Origin: Cryptomeria japonica
Taxonomy: Eukaryota > Streptophyta > Pinopsida > Cupressales > Cupressaceae
DNA: 64,000 nt
Assembly (NCBI RefSeq): GCF_030272615.1
Contig: NC_081405.1
Coordinates: 308,860,014 to 308,924,013, forward strand
Reading direction: 5' to 3'
The position numbers were made by a program, and so were the translations under genes. This document shows positions 54,803 to 64,000 of this stretch, in pieces. The notes beneath the pieces are model-generated. The model did no database searches. It had not been told where the DNA came from and saw only the letters and a program-made list of their open reading frames with translations. Positions within the stretch are counted from its first letter, which is position 1; each line of letters begins with the position of its first letter.

Positions 54803-57800
54803 ATGGCACCAAGAAGAGATTTCACAAGGAAGGTGAATTATTAGGAGAGAGCCATTTGTGATGACTTTTTAGAACAATTAACTATGTCTACTAATGTCGC
54901 AACTAAGATGAAAGAATTGGTGCCCAAAGCTCCCCGCCTAAGAATTGGCGACAGTTTGTATGACAAAGGGAACTGGTTAAGGGATTCATAGATAGGGATA
55001 TCAAGTCTGGGACTCTTCAAAGTGGGATTTGGCCAGAGAAATTCCTCTACTCCAATGAATAGTATATGGGAGTTAGATGTTGGAAAGCTCATAGTCCCTG
55101 GGGTTTTCATGGATGTGGACCTGTTGACCTAGATTGCAAATAAATATGACCCTGTTGCTAGATCTATGAGAAATGTAAATGGGGGGTCATTAATTGAAAT
55201 AAATGACGATGAGTTCAGGAAAGTGTTCAGACTTAGTGAGGTGTTGAATTATTTAGAGCCCATCAATTTTGAAACACTTGCACAGGTCTATAATGTGCAG
55301 AGAGATCACCTCAGGAGTGGCCCTTTGAAAGAATGTTTTGTCAAAATAGGAGGACTGACTGTTGTAGGCCCTAGCACCATGGAACCCTTCTCTCTAAATC
55401 TATTTACTTTGAGGGCTAAAGGGATGTATTGGTCCCTATGTCATATTTTTGGGGAAGATGTTGAAACAACCATGCCAACCCACTATATGCTCATGTTAGC
55501 ACAGATCTTGAACCCATCTCTGGTAGTAACTTTTGAATTTGGACCTTATCTTACTGATGTCATTCATGAAGGGTTGATGGGGATAAAAAATTCTAAGGTA
55601 GATAGACCTTTTGGATGGTATTCTCTTCTTATGAACATGTTTTTATTCAAAGGAGTTGATTATTTTGCTAATGATATGGACCTGATTAAGGAAAAAGATG
55701 GCGAGGAGATGTCTGTTCAATTGTGGAGCACAATTTTGTCTTGAAATAGAGAGGATGCAAGTTACTTAAATTTTTATAGATGTTTTACATCTAGGCTTAG
55801 GATCCTCTTATACCCACAAAACCCTAGGATCCCTAAAGCTCTCTTAGAGTTCCTTAGGCCTAAGGAATTTGCTCAAGATATTAAGATTGTTCACAGCTGG
55901 GGTGATATATACTTGTAACCTATCTCTACTATGTTCAGAGCTTATGGTTTCAGAGGAACTCCATATTTGCTCCCCTATCAAGTCCCATTAAAGATAGGAA
56001 TTGTAGAGGTCTTGAAGCAAATTGGAGGTCTGCAAGAAGAAGAATTAACAAATAGGGGGAAGGGGACAATTTTACCAACTGTCACCATTGCAGATCAATT
56101 TGTAATCACCAAGGGTGGTCGAAAACATTTTGATGATTTCTTTCAGCCCTATATGTTGTCTACTGCAGTGTCAAGGTTTGTTGACCCTGAAGACTTCTTT
56201 AATTGTATGTTCAAGAAGAGAGCCGCATGTAAAGGCAGACCACACCAGTTCCATTTTCCTGAGGATTTGATCAGGATTGAATTCAACCTAGATGAACAAG
56301 AATTGAAAAAGGAAAAATGGATAGCATATAAAAGGGCTCTTGATTTTATCCACCAATTTGATATTGGTTATGACCCTTTGTCTAGTTTTACTCCCTTTGA
56401 GGAATAGGCTAAATTCTTGATACATTATTTTGAAGATTTAATGTAGACCTTAATGGAGAAAAGGGAAGTTATATTGAAAAATGATCCTCAAAAGGCTAAG
56501 TTGGTTCTAGCCAAGCCTACCTTTGCTAAGGCCATCCCTCCAGGCAAATATGTGATGCACAAGAGGCCAAAATATAGTGTGCTAGTGCTAGTAACAAGTG
56601 AGCCTTCTCCTTCAAAGGCGAAAAGAGCAATAAAAGATGTAGTTGAAATCCAAGATTCCCCTAAAAGGCAAAGGGTGGGAAAAGAGGTGCAAATATGTGA
56701 GCCTTTATACTCTCCATCCTAATCCCCAGTCCATGTGGGAGATGAACATGCAGTGGATGAGCCATTATTGCAGTTAGGAAGCCTTGGGGAGATTGCCTAT
56801 ACCTATGAAGAAGTACAAGAAGGGATGCTTGAAGAGCCAGCAAGTGCTGAAATGGATTTGACTACAGAGGAGTTTAAAGGAAAAGAGTTAGACCCTGTCA
56901 TCAAATAGGCTAGTGAAGAATTCCTGGCTGATAATAATTTTGTTACAACAGGATCTTTGATGCAATTTTTTTGTAGGCAAAATATAGAAAAATTCAAAGC
57001 CAAATGTGAAAAGCGGAAAAGTGAAGAGCCCCAGAAAGATGCATATGCAGTGGAGGAAGAAGTAAAACAACAAATGATGACAAAATTCAAAACCATTACT
57101 CCTGAGCAGGGGAGAGAAATGGTAGCAAAAGCTGGTGTGCTAATTCTCCCTGAGTGGGATATAGCAGATGCACTAGTTCTTGAAGTAGTAAGGAAAGAAA
57201 CAAAGCCCTTGGAAGGAGTGACATTTAGCAAGGACCATGTTGCTTTGGTCATGTGGTCTCTAAGGAGGGATGAGAGAAGAAAGAGGAAGAACACTTCAGG
57301 GTCCAACTACCTTGGAGGTATGATTGTGAAAAGAGTGTAGGACACAGGGGTAGTAGAAGCTGCCAGCACAATTATGGAATCAGCAAAATTCAGTGTGGAA
57401 GTAGCCGAGAAGGAAGCCAAGGGAAAATTTGATTTCCAGGTGAAACTAGAGATGATTCTAAAGGCTTATAATGAGGCCAAAGGGGAGATAGCCCACAGGG
57501 ATAACATCATTGCCAAGTTGAAGAATCAATTAGCAGGGCAATACCAGAGAGGTGAATCTTCCACTTTAATGATTACCTCCTCTCCAGCAAAACCTCCATC
57601 CACCAGTCCAATCATTGAATTTACCCCTTCTCCTATGACTTCTGGTTTTCAAGCAACTGAGACCATACAAGATGAAATGAAAAAGTTGAAGCAAGCTCAG
57701 GCCCTGATTGCAAGTAAGTATGAGGAAAAAGTCTGAGGCACAATTTTGAAGTTTGTTGACATAGTAGGAGCTTCTATTGTGTACATGTATATAAAAAGAA

Positions 57801-58264
57801 TTTTGAACATGTTGATTGATCTGAAAGAAAACAAGGCTACTCTGGAGCCAATTTTGAATAAGCGGATGCCTAGAGAGGTGGATTTGGAACTTATGTGTTC
57901 ATCTTATGAAGAGGCAGAGTCTAATGCAAATATTAAATCTACTTGTGAGTTAGTGAAAGACATGACTAGGTTAGCATAAGGAAGAGCGAGTGTAGAGAGA
58001 AAGGCCAACTTATGCAGAAAAGAATATGCTAACCATAAGTTTGAATTGTTTTCTAGGGGTTTTGTTAGTTCAAGTTAGTTGAAAGATGAAAAGGTGTGGC
58101 TTGATGAGCTAGGATATAACTTGTCTCAACAGATAAATGAAGTCATCAATACAGATGACACATCTTTATTTATTCAGACAATTGAAGAAATTGAGAAAAT
58201 GAAGTCACATTATGGTTTTTTGGAGATAGAGGTTAAGCAATTAAGAAACAATGGAAAAGGTTGA
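54803..58264 (+). pseudogene. E4 3' frame, 1,154 codons, ORF-X-like, unknown function
   Basis: One frame from ATG 54803 to TGA 58262 with no frameshift seen and 13 internal stops: eight TAG (54842, 54989, 55130, 56405, 56444, 56906, 57338, 58076), three TAA (55916, 56720, 57977), two TGA (55742, 57734). Residues about 110-530 look globular: GGSLIEINDDEFRKVFRLSE, FGPYLTDVIHEGLMGIKNSK, FGWYSLLMNMFLFKGVDYF, MFRAYGFRGTPYLLPYQVP. About 550-700 is a charged linker with basic clusters (SPKRQRVG). About 850-1150 has coiled coils (LEMILKAYNEAKGEIAHRDN, EEIEKMKSHYGFLEIEVKQL). The order globular-linker-coil, and blocks before and after the QW/PV region, echo ORF-X of E1 and E2. No enzyme motif is present. 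It sits downstream of integrase. Confidence 0.6.
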
Positions 58265-59835
58265 ATAAACTGAAGAAGAAAATTGTTAACTTCTCCTGGC
58301 CTAGTGATGACGTGTTCCAAGAGTGGAAAATAAAGTATGCAGTGCAAGAAGCGGAGGTTCCAAAATAGTTAGAAGATGTTGCATCGGAATAACAAACTTC
58401 AAAGCCGTTAGGAATGAAATTATTGTAATTTATTTTCATCAAGAATCATGGTTGTAACAAACTTTTCCTAGGGAAGTCCAAAGCTTGTTTGCATCCATAT
58501 CATTAAATAGATACCAGGACTTTAGAAAAACATGATCACAAGAATTTGTAAAGAAACTCTGCTGAAATATATCTAAGGTTTTTTGGTTCTTTCAAAAATC
58601 ACCTTGAGTTATGTAAGACTTTCAAAAAATGAATATTAATATACAGATCAAAACTCTATGAGCCTAAATCTTCGTTGTCTTCTGGTGTGCATTCATTAAT
58701 TTGCTGATTTCTTTTATATAATTTAGGGTTATTCGATTGAATAGGGATTGCAAGGCAATCTTACAGATATGTTTTAGGTTTTTCTCTTCAGGAGAGGAAT
58801 TAAATATATGTGAAATATTTTTATTAGTAAATCAATTGTTTGCTGCTTTGAATTTGATAAACGGTTTTAGCTTAAAGGGAAAGAACTTATATATATGTCA
58901 GGCATATATTAGGTTAATGAAAGCCGAAGTGATAAGATGTATGAGAATGTCTAGATTTGGAATGCTTGTTTAATTTGGGTGACTCTGTAGCCTCGATAAG
59001 GTATTGATATCAGTTGTGGAGTTTTTTTTTCTATCTTTCTTGGGGTCAAGACTAAAAATGAACACATGTTTCTTTTAATGTTTCAATATTATTAAGGTGA
59101 TGTGGTTCATAGGTTTTTAGCATTGGTTTGTTGTGGATCTCATATTAAAATTGTGAAAGTATTCACAAGAGGTATACCCACCTAAGCTTTGGATAAGCTT
59201 AAAGTGTAGAAGGTTTTGTAGAAACCTTGTTATATGTTCTTCTGGAATTCTATTTTCTTGTTGTCCTCTCCATATGCAACAAAGGTTTCAAATTTTCTTA
59301 CAGAGGGGATTGGGGAAATCAGAATCTTAGAACAACATAGGCCACAACCTACACATGGTCTCCCTCTCCAGCACTATGAAAGGTATCTTTGTCCCTTAAT
59401 CGATTTGATTCTAGACCTAGTAACATTATATGAACCACCTCTATAGTTGATAAAAAATTATGGTATCTTTATTTGGGATTTAATCATCTAATAGAAGCAA
59501 GTTGGTAATAATAAAATCTACCACAAAATAATTTATGTTGTCTTAAAACACTATTTCATCATTTAAGACTAGACTTATAATATCTCCTTATGGAGCTAAC
59601 TATCAATTCCTCTCTTTTGGAAGACACTCTAGCTACCAAATAAACATTCTTATTCAAAATCTTCACATCTAAAATTTATTATTAGAATCTCTCATGAACC
59701 CTACAATTTATCAAACTTATTCAAATATTTGAGCCAAAAAGGAAACAAACTAACTTAAATTTAACATCAAGAAATTTATTTTTGTCTAAATAAAAAATAA
59801 AGCTTTCCAATTAAATAAAAAAATTATGTATGAAG
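58265..59835. other. No gene recognised
   Basis: The first part may be the 3' untranslated region of E4. No PPT followed by an LTR start could be identified, and no matching sequence occurs upstream of 46391. Short open frames lack domains. Confidence 0.45.
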
Positions 59836-60560
59836 TGTTCAACTCTACCAAAATCCGAGAGGGGTGGTGTGAATCAACATATAAAAAAATATGATCTCAT
59901 TAAGTTATTTGAACAATAATATTCATCCAAATACTTATGCATAAAAGTAAACAAATGAATCATCAAAAATATCCACACAAGAAGACCAAGATTTTTACTT
60001 AGAAAACCCAAACTGGGAAGAACCATTGTGAGAATCTAACTCACAATATACATCAAATGCTAACAATATATAAAGCTTATCACCAAATATTTGACTTCTC
60101 TATACTTTAAACTAAGGCATACAACTTTAGGCAAGATACAAAATAAGGACTCACAAAACTAAATATCACTTCTTCATGGAAAGATGCAAAACAACTATCC
60201 AAATACAATTGTAATAGATTAAAAAGACATACAAAATATCATCTACCAAAATACGGATAATAGTTCATAGTTTTATACTCATCTCTTTGATTTTCATAAT
60301 ATTTGGACCATCGATATACATCACATTCATACTGCAATCATCATACCATATTACACCATTTTGATTCTTTCATAAATATAACTATTTCACTCATTATATA
60401 CTTGTTGGATCCACAATAATCTATTTTAGGTTGTCGAGAGGAAAAGTTTAACATGTACATAACATCAACCCAAAATATATGATCCAATAAGTATTTAAGA
60501 ACATGTGTGAGGGTTCACACCATGTTGTCACACCTTCCAAAAACTTCACATGCAACTACT
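59836..60560 (-). repeat. SIRE-like LTR remnant, minus strand
   Basis: The + strand has CCGAGAGGGGTGGTGTGAATCA (59855-59876), the reverse of the TTCACCCC..CTCTC end of the E1 LTR, and the shared core AAAACCCAAACTGGGAAGAAC (60003-60023). The inner end near 59836 (TGTTCAACTC) is uncertain, and no second border was found. Confidence 0.45.
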
Positions 60561-60699
60561 CAGACCAATATGCATAAGCTAGTACAAACTAGTTTGTTAA
60601 ATAAAAAATGTCTTAACCCAGACCCAAAAAACTAAACAACTGGTCCATAACAAAAGAAGTATAACACATTAATAATAGTAAAATTTTATCTATAACATC

Positions 60700-61524
60700 A
60701 AGGGCTCACTTTTAATCTCTATAAGTTCTGTTTGAGTTTAACCCCTTCCAATGGCCCTAATGTTAACCCCATTGACTCTACTTCAGGTCTGGGTCCATGT
60801 GTTTAGCTATCGATCAATCAATCCATTGTTTTTATGTCTACTAAAACTCAAGGGGTACCAACTAGGTTTAATACATCATGGAATACTATATCTAATATCC
60901 CTTTAGGCCCCTCTATTGGTGAAACCTAGTCTTAGAAAATGGTCATTGTCAAAGAGGAATCAAAGGAAACAACCTCCTCTTGGTCTACTACGTCTGATTG
61001 GGCTCCAAAGAATTTTTATAGTAAAGAGGCTAACACCCCTTACCCCCATTCCCCCTATGATTAACCTAAATCCTCTCTATGTAGTGCTTTATTTTAGGAG
61101 TAATTTTACCTCTTTGTAGCTAAGGCTATTGAACTATGTGAAGGATTCAATAAACAAGAACCAATTCTCTAGTGGTTGCTAGTTCAATTTGAGGTGGTGA
61201 AGAAGAACATTAACAAGCTCAGATCTATACTTAAAGTGGAGGTTAGAGCATATAGTTGTGTGGATGATGAGTAGGAGAAAAGGGCTTGGATGAAGGTGGG
61301 GAAGTTGTCTAGGATGATCAAGAAATGGAAAGAAACAAATGATTCGTTACAAAGCTTATAGAGATAATTAGTCAAATAAAGAACATGAATGACTTGGTCG
61401 AGATGGTGGCAGTTCTCTAGGAAAATCAAGAAAAAATGAGGGATACCATGGAGAATATGTTTGACTAACATAGGGAAATCATAAAGAACTCCACTTCGCT
61501 CCATGACATTCATGATGAGCTAGT
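60700..61524 (+). pseudogene. Unrecognised degraded frame with coiled coil
   Basis: Broken + strand coding: an N-terminal Ser/Thr/Pro-rich stretch (near 60820-61070), then near 61105-61360 FVAKAIELCEGFNKQEPIL, WLLVQFEVVKKNINKLRSIL and KRAWMKVGKLSRMIKKWKET, and after a frameshift QIKNMNDLVEMVAVL and ENQEKMRDTMENM. Heptad-like and basic; it could be a LINE ORF1 or a gag fragment. It stops at the LTR border at 61525. I make no functional claim. Confidence 0.3.
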
Positions 61525-64000
61525 TGTTAGACACAATACACCACTAAGAGGGGGGTGAATCAGTGTTTCTCAAACTTTTCACTTTAACTATCCTATGTGA
61601 GCATACCAGTTATTAGATCTAACTTAATGCAGACTTACCGGTTAGTGGGGAGACCAACACAAATGCATTCACACACAAAATGACATCTCATAACACCAAC
61701 ATATACAAGGAAAACCCAAGATGGGAAAAATCTCAATGAGCAATGCTTCTAGAATCTACTGCTCCAATCCAGTCTCACAATGAATATATGTTATAATGTT
61801 TAGGGATACAACCCAAGGAGCTACAACCCCTAATTTAGGGAACCAACCCAAGGAGCACCAGACCTTTACTGATTTATGGGCTACAACCCAAAGAAGCTAC
61901 AACCCTTGTACTAAGCTACAACTCAATGATCTCAAAGATAACATCAAAATACAAAATTATTAATATTGTTACAAGTGAATCTTGTAACCATTTCATATAC
62001 CTCACTCTATTGGTGAGACACCTTCTCTACTACACTAGTTCACTCTTCTATTGCTCTCATTTGCTGCATTGTTTGCCAATAAGCTCTACCAGTTCATCTT
62101 TCCTCTATTTTTCTCTATTGTATCTCCTCCTCTCTGCTTTTCTCTTTTCGGTACTATACTCTGTCAGTTCTATGTCTGCCTCCTCTACAGCTTGCTTCAC
62201 TTCTTCTCTACCGGTATGGACACTATAGGTTCTGCACTTCTAACGGTTGTCCACTTCAACCCGTTTCTCCCTCATACTCATAGTCTTTTCTCAGATACTC
62301 ATTGAGCACTCAACTAATTTTCTCTCACATACAGAAGTAGCACCTAATCACTTCAAATTAGCACTTTCTTCCTCTCCTCAGCAACCTACTCTCTTATCCA
62401 GCAACACTAATCAATGATTTTGGCTTCCTTATTTATAGTCTGGTTTTCCCACCAAAATACAATTCAAAATTAAGTCGGTTAAGGTTTCTTCCACCGATTA
62501 AATATTTACCAGATCTAATCCAATGTGCCTTGAATCAATCACCTACATGAGAGGAATGCATCTATACACGTTTTTGATCATCCAATGCATATTTGTTAAA
62601 AATAGAAAATCTAACCCTTTTCTTTAGCCTCGAAGTCATTTGACACATTTATGATCCACTTCTTTCCTTCTCGAGATCAATCTACAATTGGTTATCAACA
62701 TCGATCATGGCACCAGTAGATCTCAGATCATCCTCTGTCATTCATCCTTCATCAAGCCGCACACTTTGCAACTCCTCCGTGATTGTCACAATCAACATTT
62801 AATATCGACCAATCACAACTACATCTTTGATACCATACATCACCAACCTCTGCATATTCTCCACCTCAGCTCCACGTGGCATCATAGTCGGTATCCACCT
62901 CATCACACTACTTTCTCGATTCACCTTGCTCACCAACCACACACATAACCGATACACCCATATCGGTTCACTAACCCTACCGACACTAACCACCTTGTAA
63001 GTTATCCTTCCTCACATCACCTTTTCTAACATATTGATGTAACCCTAATGTCTGCACTTCACTGCTCTGCCAGTGAAACACCTCTATAAATATGTTCACT
63101 TTTTGGCACCATAGCTACTCCAACAACTCTCCTTATCTTTTAGTTTCCTGCACTTGTCTTTATCAAGTGATAGCCTAATCTTCGTTATCTCTTCTCTGTT
63201 GTTTCATCGGTTGACATAATATGTCAACTATAACTAATGCAGATTCTGGTAGATGTGTCTGTTGGTGGACAACATACTTTCCTTCTTGCTAGAGAGACAC
63301 ATTGATGACACCAAGTCATCACACTCCAATTGTTCTACATCAAACTTCCTTTAGCATCCTAGTATCACCATGTATATTCCTACAGACTCACTAGCATCCT
63401 TCTTCATCAAACTAGTTCTCCTCTCAACTAGTTTGTCAAGATGACAAAAACACCATCTCAACTCCTCATTCTTCCTTCATTGTTCTAGTAGCACACATTG
63501 TTTTCACTTTCTTATCCAGTGTATTTATGATCACACTCTCTGGAGGGTTAACTGATCTCAGACTTTGGAAGTATTCTCATCTTTCTCTTGATCATTTGGT
63601 TTGTTCATTCATTCACCTACCTTCTACATCCAATTTTGTACCAACATGATATAGTTGTCCTTATGCATATGTATCTCTAGCTTGACATATGTCCTGGTGG
63701 TTTTCCATAAGTCATCCTACACTCAGAGGAAACATACTCTGTTAACCTATCACCTAGCCTGTGATAGCTTCTTCAACCTATGGGAGTCCTACTAGTTAAG
63801 CTTACACTATCAATCTAGTGGCCTGCACATACTTCACATCCAGTGTTGATGTTATTTAGGTAGAATTATGCCTCTTCATCACAAACAAAAAATCAAGCAC
63901 CTTGCCCATCCTACTTGTACACTAATCACAATCTTGTTGGTTGACAGCTACTTACTTGGTTGAACTGTCTTCCCAATGTCAACATATCACTTACTAGTTG
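61525..64000 (-). repeat. SIRE-like LTR, minus strand, running off the window
   Basis: The + strand starts TGTTAGACACAATACACC, then AAGAGGGGGGTGAATCAGTG, the shared core GGAAAACCCAAGATGGGAAA (61709-61728), and blocks of CAACCCAAGGAGC(A/T)-repeats also seen at 29446-29460. There is no PBS on its left, so this is the outer end of a 3' LTR or a solo LTR. Its length, if like 29209-31845, would exceed the window. Open frames inside are not convincing genes. Confidence 0.5.

Larger units (their letters stand above)
46391..58264 (+). mobile_element. E4: decayed Tat-like Ty3/gypsy retrotransposon (LTRs not found)
   Basis: Coding order: gag (46391-48802), protease (48799-49494), archaeal-type RNase H (49555-50000), RT (50182-51330), gypsy RNase H (51330-51796), integrase (51875-52987), a ~127-bp tandem array (53458-54540), then a 1,154-codon frame (54803-58264). 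A second RNase H of archaeal type is the mark of the Tat lineage. I could not find matching LTRs at either side, so the borders given are the limits of coding evidence. Many stops and at least three frameshifts make it inactive. Confidence 0.75.

Noticed and set aside
46391-59000. LTR pair for E4
   Set aside because: I looked for a repeat shared by 45.8-46.5 kb and 58.2-59.8 kb and saw none; borders are left open.
1-64000. Host protein-coding gene, CRISPR array, rRNA or bacterial operon
   Set aside because: All domain-bearing frames are retroelement proteins; there are no spaced identical repeats with unique spacers, no rRNA-like sequence, and the composition and elements are of a plant nucleus.

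Overview
The window looks like intergenic DNA from a large, repeat-rich seed-plant genome. I lean to a gymnosperm because several old LTR retrotransposons still keep both LTRs and their reading frames, with many point mutations and few indels. The DNA is A/T-rich. I found no intact host protein gene, rRNA, tRNA gene or CRISPR array. Almost everything recognisable is a decayed mobile element, often one inside another.

Layout. 1-2.8 kb holds no gene. 2.8-11.25 kb is a LINE ORF1 remnant split by E1 (3793-10670, + strand), an LTR element with copia/SIRE-like ends and a gag-like zinc-knuckle frame but no polymerase. 11.25-13.06 kb is a minus-strand Ty3/gypsy gag-PR-RT remnant, with its PBS and probably a long LTR up to 17.2 kb. 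E3 (17200-25182, + strand) has two 1221-bp LTRs, a perfect AATAA target duplication and a 1,146-codon gag-protease frame, again without RT or integrase. 25.8-26.4 kb is a minus-strand integrase fragment. 28.4-28.6 kb is a tRNA-derived SINE with a 12-bp target duplication. 29.2-31.85 kb is a solo-LTR-like block lying in a microsatellite, and 33.5-34.1 kb is a long foldback hairpin.

34.5-35.45 kb is a LINE ORF2 (RT) remnant. It is cut by E5 (LTR 35453-36612, same family as E3), which is itself split by E2 (36709-44357, minus strand). E2 is a second polymerase-less element of the same design as E1, with two 1188-bp LTRs, an exact initiator-Met PBS and a PPT. 46.4-58.3 kb is E4, a decayed Tat-like Ty3/gypsy element ordered gag, PR, archaeal-type RNase H, RT, RNase H, integrase, a ~127-bp tandem array, then a 1,154-codon 3' frame of unknown function. 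59.8 kb and 61.5 kb carry two more minus-strand LTR-like blocks; the second runs off the window.

How the parts fit. E1, E2 and E3 could move only with enzymes supplied in trans, whereas E4 once carried its own. The most interesting signal is a non-polymerase protein (here called ORF-X) made of a globular domain, a charged linker and a coiled coil. It is shared by E1 and E2 and perhaps, more distantly, by the 3' frame of E4. Also notable are a repeated hairpin with a palindromic GTGCAC-type loop in the E3/E5 leaders, hairpins with compensating changes in the E4 tandem array, and decay of three long frames almost only by stops explainable as C-to-T changes. Family assignments are from motif reading by eye; no search was run.
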